Source: Panopea generosa
Lineage: Eukaryota; Mollusca; Bivalvia; Adapedonta; Hiatellidae
DNA: 64,000 nucleotides
Assembly (NCBI GenBank): GCA_029582155.1
Contig: CM055895.1
Coordinates: 50,139,750-50,203,749, forward strand
Reading direction: 5' to 3'
This document shows positions 12,001 to 22,000 of this stretch, piece after piece. Made by a program: the position numbers and the translations under genes. Numbering within the stretch: the first letter of the stretch is position 1; each line of letters begins with the position of its first letter. The notes beneath the pieces were generated by a model, which did no database searches, was not told where the DNA came from, and saw nothing but the letters and a program-made list of their open reading frames with translations.

Positions 12001-13344
12001 ATTGTACTAACTGATCTTTAATTATCAAGTGATATCTGCATATATTTTTACAGAGAACGATTTGCGACAAATGGGTATAAATTTTTCTGCTATATACATG
12101 TAAACAAGCTGCATTAATTAAGCTATTTAAAGATAAAAGCCATTTTGTAAACTTATTTGTAAGTAAACTTACAGAAACTCTCCTACTAATGTACGTATAA
12201 GACAAACTTTAGTATTGTGTTAGCTTGATACATTATGTAAAGCACTGGATATTTCAGATACGCTGTAGATCCGATTGGAATGTCTTGCTCGGTTAACCGG
12301 ATGGACAGAACAGGGTTATACATGTCCTATGTACTAAGTGTTTTTGTAGTCAGTTTCCTTATCCCCGGAATTGTTATCATTGCATGTTATACAAAAACAT
12401 GGCGATTCATAAAGGCTGTCGGTGATGGCGGAAATCAAGAAAACATAGAATGGACACATGAAAAACAAGTTGCAAAGGTAAAAATGCTCACTAACTTCAA
12501 CACATTAGTTTTTGTTTCGAGACATCACGCTGTCATTCATAATTATAATACTCATGTAGATAGATTAAACTTTTTATTTGAAGTAAATGAACTATAATAT
12601 TGTGGTATAAATTCTGCATTATCCTGAATTAACGATATATTACGTTTTAAATATAGTCACTTATAATTGTTTATAAAATAGCATGGTTATTTGTTAAATG
12701 TTATGTTTTACATTTTGTATATACAAACTGTGTACTGTATATCATGATGAGACATAAATAAAGAAATATCTATTCATATACCCATGACAAGACCAGAATC
12801 GCTATATACAACTTGATAAGCACAGCTGGACCACTTCAAAACAAGGCGCTAAGTATGTGTTATATTTGTTAGAAGTTCATTATACAGCAGATGTAACCGC
12901 GGGGAGCTAAATGTTTGTGGGTGATGTTTGATTATCTGTCATTACACTCAGTATGTTGTGATAATTGCACGTATTTACGATGTTGGAATCACTAACAAAG
13001 TGCGTATATTATGTCTCCTGAATGAACTGAACATGCTTTTGTCCACTAACATGGCTGTTTGTCTTGTAACATTTCAGATGTGTGCCGTCGCCATATCACT
13101 GTTTCTAATCGCATGGACACCTTATGCAATACTGTGCCTTTGGGCGGCCTTCGGGGACGCTGCTTCTTTACCATTTGCTATGGCAGCACTACCATCTTTG
13201 TTCGCAAAATCGTCTGCGTGCTACAATCCATTTCTCTATGCACTATTAAATAAACGTTTCCGATTGGCTATCCAACAATTATGCGGCTTTGTAAGGTCAA
13301 ACAGAGGTCGTGAGGAAATACGCCTCCATCAGCTGATCCAATGA
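603..13344 (+). CDS. Group 4 opsin (peropsin/neuropsin-like), 3' part of gene
   Basis: A rhodopsin-family receptor that should bind a retinal chromophore in the membrane; family members act as photoreceptors or retinal photoisomerases. Exons 603-765, 6192-6302 (or 6315), possibly 6389-6413, 7300-7388, 12258-12477 and 13078-13344 join in one frame, giving about 290 residues. Visible features are VGN in TM1, NLAIAD in TM2, the TM3 cysteine (GCQWYG), DRY, the second loop cysteine (GMSCSV), WTPY in TM6, and FAKSSACYNP in TM7 with the Schiff-base lysine at 13207-13209. Tyr lies at the 113-equivalent and Asp at the 181-equivalent position. From memory, HKW before TM3 recalls OPN5, while YAVDP and the TM7 motif recall peropsin (RRH), so the subfamily is left open. 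The N-terminal exon was not found. It converges on the cadherin gene. Confidence 0.9.
994..1280. repeat. Degenerate tandem repeat, about 60 bp, about 4 copies
   Basis: The phrase CAAACATGGTGAAACA followed by ATTATCAATGTACCGATATTG recurs at roughly 60-base spacing, with indels. It lies in the first visible opsin intron. Confidence 0.7.
1579..1710. repeat. (CAA)n/(CAG)n microsatellite
   Basis: About 44 CAA triplets with interspersed CAG near the 3' end. Open in several frames only because it is a triplet repeat; not coding. Confidence 0.95.
1711..3096. other. Opsin intron sequence, nothing recognised
   Basis: AT-rich intron. A few loosely similar phrases such as TTGACCTTTGACCT recur around 2540-2800, but no repeat family or gene could be defined. 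Confidence 0.5.
3097..3450. repeat. Dispersed repeat family A, copy 1
   Basis: Closely matches 8321-8672, starting TTTATTTGTTGTAGTGTATC and including TTCTTCGGCGCAAGAATCTTG. A diverged third copy is at 15076-15285. No terminal repeats or coding capacity seen; unclassified mobile element remnant. Confidence 0.8.
3451..5866. other. Opsin intron sequence
   Basis: AT-rich, no gene recognised. A small repeat of GTGGAAATGATACAAGTATTCA occurs four times at 5332-5422 in 22-base steps. Confidence 0.5.
5867..6082. repeat. (ACT)n triplet microsatellite next to opsin exon
   Basis: About 70 ACT triplets with interruptions (GCT, TCT, ATG). It ends about 110 bases upstream of the acceptor at 6191, so length changes could affect branch-point spacing (inference). 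Confidence 0.95.
6192..6302 (+). CDS. Opsin exon: TM3 and DRY motif
   Basis: The acceptor TTATTTCAG ends at 6191. The first base completes the lysine codon of the previous exon, then WIMGTVGCQWYG and TM3 follow, with DRY at 6286-6294. The 3' end is uncertain. A donor at 6303 (GTGTAA) requires the 6389-6413 microexon to keep frame. A donor at 6316 (GTTTGT) gives an exon 6192-6315 that joins 7300 directly and keeps the family-typical LLTC residues. A donor at 6305 would create a stop. Confidence 0.85.
6389..6413 (+). CDS. Possible 25-base opsin microexon (second intracellular loop)
   Basis: The segment is bounded by TTCCCAATTCAG and the strong donor GTAAGG. Included after a donor at 6303, it adds codons without a stop and restores frame to the ATG at 7300. 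DRY to the TM4 tryptophan then spans 25 residues, the spacing I recall for human OPN5 and peropsin. Without it the loop is about four residues shorter. Transcript evidence is absent, and the preceding donor is weak, so this is a candidate only. Confidence 0.4.
6783..7215. repeat. Dispersed repeat family B, copy 1
   Basis: Shares long segments with 10740-11170 and 30088-30450, such as GATTTCTTGCTGCAGA, CCAGTTATTGTGCATTTTTA and TTATTTTATATAGAACAAAG. Non-coding; unclassified element. Confidence 0.78.
7300..7388 (+). CDS. Opsin exon: TM4
   Basis: The exon encodes MGFRHYIWFAVVAW followed by NAGFW and PLIGWSR, the TM4 pattern of Group 4 opsins (AW..A.FW....P..GW). The donor GTGGGT starts at 7389. 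The frame requires the acceptor TTTTAGAG ending at 7299; using the AG two bases earlier would need a different phase upstream. The last two bases (AG) complete an arginine codon with the next exon. Confidence 0.85.
7426..7660. mobile_element. piggyBac-like MITE, copy 1 (TTAA target sites)
   Basis: Flanked by TTAA at 7422-7425 and 7661-7664. Ends begin CCCTTTACTTCATA and, in reverse complement, CTCTTTACTCCATAGATACG. It carries an internal hairpin at 7542-7608. A second copy is at 19795-20016. No transposase, so non-autonomous. Confidence 0.82.
7717..7984. mobile_element. MITE with terminal inverted repeats
   Basis: The left end GGGGTGGTATTCACCAAC...AAGAATATTCTT matches the reverse complement of the right end (TGGGGTCGTATAAACCAACC...GGAATATTCTT). 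About 270 bases, AT-rich, no coding. Confidence 0.65.
8321..8672. repeat. Dispersed repeat family A, copy 2
   Basis: Matches 3097-3450 over nearly its full length with point changes and small indels, in the same orientation. Confidence 0.8.
8932..9006. repeat. Dispersed repeat, pair with 11370-11453
   Basis: The phrases GGGAAAACATTGGGCC, GGTCTGAAA and ACTTATGTACCCCTT-like ends occur in both copies. The function is unknown. Confidence 0.6.
9007..10288. other. Opsin intron sequence, nothing recognised
   Basis: AT-rich intron with a short TCTG/TCTC run near 9021-9050. Small open frames here show no family motif or coding bias. Confidence 0.5.
10289..10342. repeat. (CAA)n/(CGA)n microsatellite
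   Basis: A short run of ACAACAACA with a GACGACGA interruption, in an opsin intron. Confidence 0.9.
10740..11170. repeat. Dispersed repeat family B, copy 2
   Basis: Same family as 6783-7215 and 30088-30450. A short open frame at 11036-11305 lies inside it and has no counterpart in the other copies. Confidence 0.78.
11461..11760. repeat. 76-bp tandem repeat, about 3 copies plus an inverted partial copy
   Basis: AACAAGATCAAACAGTGGAA recurs at 76-base spacing. The last part (from about 11700) carries GTCACGATATCGGACAAGAT, the reverse complement of the unit's CTTGTCCGATATTGTGAC-like segment, so the array ends in an inverted copy. Confidence 0.75.
12258..12477 (+). CDS. Opsin exon: second extracellular loop and TM5
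   Basis: The acceptor GGATATTTCAG ends at 12257 and the donor GTAAAA starts at 12478. The exon encodes YAVDPIGMSCSV, with the disulphide-forming cysteine at 12286-12288 and Asp six residues before it at the counterion position (12268-12270). TM5 follows (LSVFVVSFLIPGIVIIACY) and then a charged third cytoplasmic loop. It ends in phase 0 after a lysine. Confidence 0.9.
12478..13077 (+). other. Opsin last intron
   Basis: A 600-base AT-rich intron between GTAAAA and TTTCAG; no repeat or RNA seen. Confidence 0.8.
13078..13344 (+). CDS. Opsin terminal exon: TM6, TM7 and C-terminus
   Basis: The acceptor TAACATTTCAG ends at 13077 and the stop TGA is at 13342-13344. TM6 contains FLIAWTPYAILCLWAAFG. 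TM7 contains LFAKSSACYNP, with the retinal Schiff-base lysine at 13207-13209, and NPFLY, the opsin form of NPxxY. An NKRFR segment and a short tail of about 27 residues follow. The short tail is usual for non-visual Group 4 opsins. Confidence 0.93.
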   Translation: MCAVAISLFLIAWTPYAILCLWAAFGDAASLPFAMAALPSLFAKSSACYNPFLYALLNKRFRLAIQQLCGFVRSNRGREEIRLHQLIQ

Positions 13345-13742
13345 CCAAGCGTTCATATAAACACCAACACTTCTTTTAAGAATTGAGAGTATGACAAGAA
13401 GGAAAAAAAAAATATTTATTTTATTTTTAATTTGTATGTTTGTTGTTTTAACTTTTCTTCGATTTTGAACACATATTCATAGTTAATTATATTGAAGGAC
13501 ACACGTGACTAAAATTACAGGTCGATAGTTGTTACCTTTTTAACAGCGGTTAATGCAAAATAACACTTTTATAAGATTAAAACAAAAATTCCTATATTTT
13601 AATGTTTAAAATGTATTTTTATTTAAAATTATTTTTTATTAATCTTTTATTTTGAACACATATTCACATTTGCTTATATTGAAGTACAAACGTGACTTAA
13701 ATTGCAAGATGGTGGCTTTGATCAGATCACCAGCTAGAAATA

Positions 13743-13927
13743 TGTGGAGCGTTTGGTCCAGTGCAACATCGGGCCCAGAATCGAGGGGTTGTGGGTTCGA
13801 TCCCCGGCCAAAGTTAAGTACAGTGTCTACCTGCAAATATCAAGTAATGGTTCTACCATGACATCGAGAGCATTTTATATAGATAGTAAGAACTTGTTTC
13901 ACAGTCGATGTAAAATAATTAACTGGA
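13743..13927 (+). mobile_element. tRNA-derived SINE, family 1, copy 1
   Basis: The 5' part resembles a tRNA: GGAGCGTTTGGTCCAGTG, then the B-box region GGTTCGATCCCCGGCC. A shared body follows, ending AAGAACTTGTTTCAC...GTAAAATAA. Copies are at 27438-27650 and 35530-35733. Diverged and not a functional tRNA gene. Confidence 0.75.
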
Positions 13928-15075
13928 AAAATAAAAAGTGTTTTCGTTTAATACCAAAACCATAAAAATCGTTTGGATGTTATTAATGTTGTTACGTCAT
14001 AGCGTGAGGAGGATAGGATAAGCGCATTTTGGGCGTAAATGATGAAAACTCCGTACCCGATAATTATGCGCTTAAATCTTTGTCCGGTATTTAAAGTAAA
14101 CAATATCTTCCATGACACTTAACCTCTTTCTCATATGTCCTGACTAAAATGTGGGACTAAATATGTTTGTATACTACACTTTCTTATGTACATATTGTAA
14201 CCATGGTTACTTTCATTATCACGCCTACGAAATGACATTTAACTCTATGAGAACAGGATCAGGGTAAAACATATAAATTAAGCAAAGTATTTAAACAAAC
14301 AATGAACGATGATAATAACTGGTGTAATGTCGATTTCCTCATATAACTTGGGTTTAAATTTTCGGCGTAAAACACGTGTTTAAAAATAGATCTAAGATAT
14401 TTTTCTGATGATGGCCATTATCGAATGTCTATCATTTGACCGAGATAAATTGGAGAAAACTTACAGAGTCTCGTCCCATATCTAATGTTGCCTCTTTTGG
14501 TGATATTTTTTTTATCGCACATGGTTATATATGTTATATATGATGAATTCTTATAATCTTTGCGACGACTCTCTTTAAACTATCTAATGAAAAAGAAAAA
14601 AAAAGACGTACTATTGAGAAAAGAATATCTGTAATTCGCATTCCTGAGGCAAAATACGATTAAAAAAACTTAACAAAATAGTGCACATGTACCCTTTCTC
14701 AATTTTAATATGTATTAAAAGTCATTGATTAACGCGTTTTTTTTAAATACTTATTTTTCGATAAATTCCTTGAGCCGGACTACATTTTTTTACGTTTCTA
14801 GCTTAAACAAAGATGGCGGATCGGTGATTAATAAGCCAGAAAAACACAGTACCAACATTTGAATGTCGGTCACAATTTTGTATTGTTCTACATATAGAAG
14901 CATGCACGTCATGATCACTGGATACTTATGGTTCTTAAACTGCCTTGTTCCCATAGATAGTGATCTGTTGGTCCAATTATGCAGAAAATGCAGAACATAT
15001 CATGGGGTTGACCAGGTTGCTTTTTCGCAATTTCGATGCTTTGATGGACCCCATAATTTTTGACAATTCCGCCCA
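13928..15075. other. Intergenic sequence, nothing recognised
   Basis: AT-rich sequence between the convergent genes. No exon, RNA gene or defined repeat was seen. Confidence 0.5.
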
Positions 15076-15285
15076 TTTGTTGCTGCGAATCACTACGAAC
15101 CTATTAAGTGTTATTGCGTCATCAAACGGTATCCAGTTCTACAACTTGACAGATATCCTGAAAATGTTCCAATGTTCTCATATGGACAATGACATATGTC
15201 AATTTTATGCAGTTTCAACAAAAAAATGCCAACTGCTTTACACAGTTCTTATTTTTTAGGCGTAAAATCTTGTTACCGTTATGCA
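15076..15285. repeat. Dispersed repeat family A, diverged copy 3
   Basis: Shares TCACTACG, AATGTTCCAATGTTCTCATATG, GACAATGACAT and ACACAGTTCTTATTTTTTAGGCG-like order with the copies at 3097 and 8321, with much more divergence. Confidence 0.6.
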
Positions 15286-15365
15286 AGGGAAGTAATTCTT
15301 AAGTGAGACATTGAACGAAAGAAAATAACACTTACTTAAATAATAAAAAAGCACAGAAATAGTTT

Positions 15366-15440
15366 GAGGGGTGAATGCGAAGAAGGTCTAAGTGCATATA
15401 AATATAGAAGCACTTAAGACCTTTTTCGCTTTCACCCCTC
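15366..15440. repeat. 75-base near-perfect hairpin
   Basis: GAGGGGTGAA...GGTCTAAGTGC pairs with GCACTTAAGACC...TTCACCCCTC around a loop of about 14 bases. The stem is about 30 bp with few mismatches. It could be a fold-back MITE or a small-RNA precursor; nothing in the sequence decides. Confidence 0.85.
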
Positions 15441-15537
15441 GAGTTGTTTGTTATTGCATTATTGTTATTGTTGTATTATCAATTCCTTCTGTTCATCTAT
15501 TTAACTGATACAATGAGCTCATAAGTTGTTTTGACAC

Positions 15538-15960
15538 ATGAATAAGTCAGATAATCATACCACAAATGAATCTTTGTTTAATTGCAAATTAGTCTGCTCA
15601 AACATTTGTGAGTTATTCACCATGAATGTTGAATGTTTAGATAATCTCTTCTGGGAATGTATGCATGATTATTCAATGATTTTGGACAGCGTTTTGAATC
15701 GTTTTAAGCAAAATACAAGTACATATAAATTTGATTTTGAGAACTGTAAGCTATGGAATAATCAAAATGAAAAAGAAAAAACATGAAGAACTTTATTATG
15801 TGCCAAATATATTTATATTGAAAAACAAATATAGTATGTCAATACACAATTTATCGCATACAAGACATAATTTGTAAACAATTAAAACTTGAAAACAAAA
15901 AATATCAATGGATCATAAAAAATAAGAAAGACTAAGTCATGAAATCAAATGACAAAATTT
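15538..15960 (+). pseudogene. LINE fragment: C-terminal end of reverse transcriptase ORF
   Basis: An open frame of 82 codons contains SNICELF and LDNLFWEC, the zinc-knuckle-like CxxC...HLFWxC block at the end of many non-LTR ORF2 proteins. It matches the block at 26582-26815 (CEFC...LEHLFWEC). Here the His is changed to Asn. Decayed downstream sequence follows. Confidence 0.7.
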
Positions 15961-16749
15961 CCTAATTGAAAAACGAACATGTAAGTATCAATACTATTTT
16001 AAAAATCAGTAATTATTACTTTCGTAAGGGAAAGCAAATCAATATAAACTATATACATGTATTTCTATTTCAGAATCAATATTAATGTTTCTTTTCATAT
16101 TACACAGAAATGTTTTGAGGCTTGGAATCGAAGAATAAATTGGATATTACTATTTTGTATTTGTTAAAACAATTCATTTCAAGAAATTACTATTATTTAG
16201 AGCAATACTGTGAATTTCATTATATTGTATATAATGTATTTAAGTTAATACTGTATATAATTTCTGTGCTGTGAAAAATAAATTACACGTAAATAATATG
16301 AATAAAACAATTAATTACAATAACAATATACACAAGTGTGTTTTGGGCTGCTATCACTATGAATGAGGGGTCTAAGGGAGCTTAATATATAAGCAAACGA
16401 GCTTCGTAGACGTGAGTATTCTCCCATACTGCATTTTCCCGAGATCCCCGCAACTATTTAATCGATTTATCGCATCAATAAAAACAATAAAAACAATAAA
16501 AACAAGACAGTGGATTATTGCAAGCAATAAATAAGTCCGCTACCGGTTTACAAGTAGGACTTTGTTCATGTACACATAGTATTTTGAAGAACTTGTTTTA
16601 TAAATGGTGACAAAAGACTGCAGTGCCATGAGAAAAATGTGGTTGGTATTGCAACAAAATTGGTTAAGGTGACTGTCTGTCTGTTCAGGAAATATGGAAG
16701 CTGTGATAACTTCAAAAGTATGCAAGCTAGATTTGTGGGATTTGGCATG

Positions 16750-17365
16750 TGGAAATTAAATGATGTACATAGTGTTCTTATCGCTCCCTATCCGCAAGCA
16801 AAGAGTTTACAAATGTAGGTTATATAAGTTGTGTGTTATAGGATCAAGATAGAATCTCTAATTTTACCAATTTTATTGCCATAGCAACCACAATATTTTG
16901 GTCCGCTGAAAAAATAATTAAAGGATCTGCATGATATCATTATTTCTTTCTATCCACAAACGTATTTCACAAAAGTAGCTTCGGTGTATATTGTGTTATC
17001 ACAGGATTCAGGTTATATCTGTATTTTTGCTTATTTTTCTACAACTTCAATTTTTGTCCGACTGAAAAAATAAAATGCATGCAATCTCTCTTTATTGCCC
17101 TCTATCCATGCAAAGTTGCACAAACCTAGCTTTGATAATTTTTTAGTAATATTTCCGGACGAAGAGACAGTTCTGTTGCTATAGCAAAAGCATATTTTGT
17201 ATGACAGAAAATATGAAATGACCTGCCTTATTTCCTTGGTACCCTCTATCCACATGCAGAGTTTCACGAACCTAGCTTGGATACTTTTTAAGTGATCTTT
17301 CTGGACGGACGGAGGGTAACTTATAGTCCCATCCGGTTAAACCGGTAGGGGACTCATAAGTTAAT
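16750..17365. repeat. Dispersed element with about 180-bp internal repeats
   Basis: Phrases such as CCCTCTATCCACA, GTTTCACGAACCTAGCTT and TTTTGGTCCGCTGAAAAAAT recur three to four times. It ends in GGACGGACGGAGG and a CCGGTTAAACCGG palindrome near 17331. Unclassified. Confidence 0.6.
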
Positions 17366-18019
17366 AAGCTTTAATCACATGTTTTTTTTATATAAAAATG
17401 ATTTCTTCCTATTGGCCCTTTCATAGTAAAATAGTACAGATATATCAATTTTCATAGGCACTGAAGTGACGAGTCGAACAATCACAATAGAAACAGTTTT
17501 ATTATAATTTGGCACGGGTTTGAGCGAGTATATGAAGCGTCAAATTGTTTTTATCCTATGTAGGAGATTTAAATATCTTTTTTTGTTTTTATGCATGTGT
17601 AAAGAATATCGAATAAGGCACAAAACTTTATCCGCATTGTGCGTGATTTGACATTTTTTACCTGTGTTTAAAAAAGAAAATGAGCGTAATCGACTTAAAA
17701 GGATTTTAACTCAAATACTTTAATACAAATCAATGTATTTATCTTTAAAAACACTTGTATTCAGCTTAAACATTTGGATTTTACAATGACTGCGAATATA
17801 CAAAACCCATATACAAAAACAAAACTGTTCGATGTGCAGATAGGGGTTCTCACTCATGAATACAACATGTGGTGCGTGTAAGTAGGGATCGTAACTGACA
17901 AGTTCGTTTATTATACATACAACTCTGTAAAACATGGATGATTAACACTATTTGCTGTATTTTGGGCCAGGTCCATTTATTTACTCAATAACACATATTG
18001 TATCTGATATCTTGTACAT

Positions 18020-18545
18020 GATACATTTGTAATCCAACAACAGTGTCTGCAAGGAGAGCAAGATCATCTGCAAATATTAACAACATTATCTGAGTAATGT
18101 CTGGGTATAACTGAATACCTGGAATATTGCTATTGTTCATTAGACTTTCAAGCTCATCAATAAAAAATGAGAATAATATTGGACTGGCTAGACACCCTTA
18201 CTTCAGACCTATTGGACAGCTCATATATTCACTTCTAGTGATTTTCCATCGTACACACGCTTTAACAGATCTATACATACTTTGGAATGCATGAAATAGT
18301 CTACCTTTTATTCCAGCATTTCTTAAAGTTCGCCACAAAAAAGATTTATCGATAGTATCAAAACATTTCTGAAAATCGACAAATGCTACATACAGTTTAC
18401 CTCTTTTTCAATTTAAGTAACGTTTAATAATTGGTCTTAGAACAAAAGCATTGTCAACAGTAGAATATCCAACTTTAAACCCACTTTGACTTTCAGATAT
18501 CTTTTGGTACATGTATGCAAAGAAATTGAGTCTAGTTACCAATAC
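18020..18545 (-). pseudogene. Non-LTR (LINE) reverse transcriptase fragment
   Basis: The reverse strand reads VAFVDFQKCFDTID (RT palm with catalytic Asp), CPIGLK-stop-GCLASPILFSFFIDEL and LLIFADDLALLADTV (the FADD catalytic box). In-frame stops occur after RYLN and in place of Gln before GCLASP, so it is dead. It lies 235 bases beyond the cadherin stop, on the same strand. Confidence 0.88.
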
Positions 18546-18780
18546 TATAGAAACTATATGCGAAGAGGGGTTTCACGCATATCATCTCACATGTATTTAT
18601 ATCACATGCATTTTTAAAACACGACACACCATTAATCTCACGTGAATAAGCATATCGTATCTCAAATGTCACTAAAATATAGCAAAAAATTTAATTTTGA
18701 TCAAAATGAAAAAAAACAACAACACAACAACAAAACAACAACAACAACACAAATCTCCGACAACACAATCATATCTGTAA

Positions 18781-19054
18781 TCAAATTTCCGAACTCTCGA
18801 GTCCGTCATTATCAAATGCATGATTCATGAACCCGTGCCCAACGCTTCCATTATTCAAACTATCTACTGTGTCCATATCTGCAGCCTTCTGTGCTTCGTG
18901 CATCTTCAGTGCGGCATCTAGTGGACTTTCCTGTTTCGACGCAACAAACTCATCTTCTGTGAACATGTCCATAGTAGCTTCTCTTTCTTCCATCGTATCA
19001 TAAACTGTGTCGTGACGGATCTCTCCAACTTCGTTTGTATCGAGAGAGTTATGG
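18781..19054 (-). CDS. CDH23: CDH23-like terminal exon 22: C-terminal tail and stop
   Basis: The acceptor ATCTTTTAAG is followed by SHNSLDTNEVGEIRHDTVYD, then acidic sequence (MEEREATMDMFTEDEF), a likely helix (DAALKMHEAQKAADM) and the end LESSEI, with TGA at 18781-18783. The residues upstream of 19054 in the same frame are intronic. The C-terminal S-x-I fits a class I PDZ ligand. Confidence 0.9.
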
Positions 19055-22000
19055 CTTAAAAGATTATTTATAATGTATTTATTTATATATCCAACAATTG
19101 TATAAACTACCTTACTAAGAGGCGTAATAATGTATATATTAAAGTTCATGTAAGCCGATTCGACTACTTAGCATTAAACACTTTACTATAAACTATAACT
19201 TATATATTTAATCCTTGCTGACTAGTTTCTATTATCAAAATTGTAAATGTGATAAAGGAGGTTAAAAGCCGAACGTTTGAAAGAAAGTTTTTTATTAATG
19301 TATTTAAATCAATAACTAAAACAAACAACAATGCATGTTACAGTGAAATATTCGGATAGCCTCAACGTAAAACTAAAATAAGAGAATGATATATTTGGAA
19401 AAGTGATTGAAAGAAAAAAGAAGATTGTGCTTACAAAAATATTTATTTAATGATGACTGATGTTATTTCATTCATGCTATGAAGTTTGATGATATTTTAT
19501 TCATGCATGTTTTTGAAATTAATTACATTCGCAAGGGTGTGTGCTTATTATAGAAAAAAATATACTATTTATGGTTTCAAACAGTTTGCTCTTATTCTGT
19601 AGACATCAATACGACATTAAACTATATAGAATACAATTTGGTACGAAACAATATCTTTCTAATATGATTAGGATTCAAGAAATCATTGTGCAATCAATAA
19701 CTTACAACTCTATCAATAGGAAATAATCTACCGTTTTTTGTTTTCATGTTAATGATTTGTCCGCTAAGTTACTATTGGAGTTTTAATTGCTAAATCCTTT
19801 ACTTCATAAATACGCCTTTGGACAACTCTAATATTGAAAGCATTAATTCACCACGTATCAGCAATGGGTGAATTATGTTTATATTAACTGACAGAGTGGA
19901 AAACAGTGCAGGAAGTGTTCAGATTGCTCGTTACGAGCAATCTGAACTCTTCCTGCACTGTTTTCAAAGACCATCTGTGATTGGTGCGGGAAAACGCGTA
20001 TCTATGGAGTAAAGGGTTAAGAAATGTGTCTTTATAAAACTGTTTGACAAGAGCGGAACTTACCTGTTCATACTAATGGTGTCATAATCAGTATTCATAT
20101 TTCTGATGTCTGCATTTAACAAGGGATTGGACCTAAGGTAATAAGATAAAACAGATTACGTACATCGTCATACGCATAATATGCTATTAATAAACAAGTA
20201 ATGAAACTATAAACAAAATCCATGTAGTATAACGACTTGCTTAGAAAATCAACATCATAACTATAATAGAAAAAATGTTATGTTGTCGATCAGGACAAGT
20301 GACTTGGTGCTATTTCAGCACATAGTAATGTGTATTATAATGTGTATAATACATTTTTGTCCTAATTTTAATTCTTTTCTACATTCTAACATCGGAAAAT
20401 TGATATCACAGTTTGCGAGTGAAAACCATATTGAAATGACATCACAGGGTGTGAGCAAACACCATATTGAAATGATATTACAGGGTGTGAGTTAAAACTA
20501 TAATTAGGGCAGATTTCATACTTTAGACATATGGTAACGAATATCGTGTATTCTAATGTCAGTGGTAACCCAGGACTATAGTAAGTATATTATTAAACAT
20601 TCATTACACAAACAAGTTGCTATATAAGAAAGCAAAGTCGTTTCATGGCATGTAATAAAATAAAGGTCACTACTTACATTTTCGAATATTGGTTACTTCC
20701 TGGTACACTACCAGTCGTTGCCTCACGTATAACCGTGTCTTTCTCTAGAATATATAAAATTGATATAGTGTTTCTAGAGAATAAAAAAAATGATGACGCA
20801 GTGTTTCCTAGAATATGAAATATATGATGCAGTGTTTCCTAGAATATAAAATAGATGATACAGTGTTTCCTAGAATATAAAATAGATGATACAGTGTTTC
20901 CTAGAATATAAAATAATGATACAGTGTTTCTTAGAATAAAAAAATAACTGATGCAGTGTTCTTTAGACTAAAAAAATAAATGATGTAGTGTTTCTTAGAA
21001 TATAAAATAGGTGATGCAGTGTTTTCTAGAATATAAATTAATGATACAGTGTTTCCTCGAATATAGAAATAATGATACAATGTTGGCTCGAATATAAAAC
21101 AAATGATGTAGTTTTGCTATAATATATAAAATTAATAATAGAGTGTTTCCAAGAATACAAAGCAAATGATGCCGTGTTTCCTCGAATATGACATAAATGA
21201 TGCAGTGTTTCCTAGAATACGATATGAATGATGCAATGTTTCCTAGAATATCAAATAAATGATTCAGTGTTTCCTACAATACGATATAATGATGCAATGT
21301 TTCCTAGAATATAAAATATATGATACAGTTTTTCTTTGAATATGAAATAAATAATGCCGTGTTTCCTAGAATATAAAATAAGGATGCAGTGTTCATAGTA
21401 TATAAAAAAAAAAAAAGGATGCAGTGTTCATAGTATATAAAATAAAGGATACAGTGTTTTCTAGAATATAAAATAGATGTAGAGTTTTCTAGAATATAAC
21501 ATAAAGAAACAGTGTTTCCTAGAATATAAAATATATGATGCAGTTTTTTCTACAATTCAATTTACCTACTTTTCAATTACACATTGAACACAATTAAATA
21601 GGTTAAGTCTAAAAGAAACTAAATTTTATAAAAAGGTGACTGGTTATGTAAATTTGAAAACGACAGGACTTTATTAAATCATCAAAATTATCTCTATATT
21701 CTGCACATGTGTAGATTAGTTTGAGCCCAGTAAACATAAGTCAACAACAAATTTGTATAATAAAAGTTATATACACTCTTAAGCTAGAAAGAACAATTAA
21801 AACAACTGAAAATATTTGTAAAATCACTTGATAAAACAGGCTGTTAATGTTTAGATATATTTTAAAGAAAACTTTCGAAAACAAAATAAAATACTAATTT
21901 ATTAAACACAAATTAATTGGATAACTACAGTCACGTGGTGTTCTCTACATTTTCTTAGACTTGAGACATATGAGCTATATTTGATATGTAGAAATGCATC

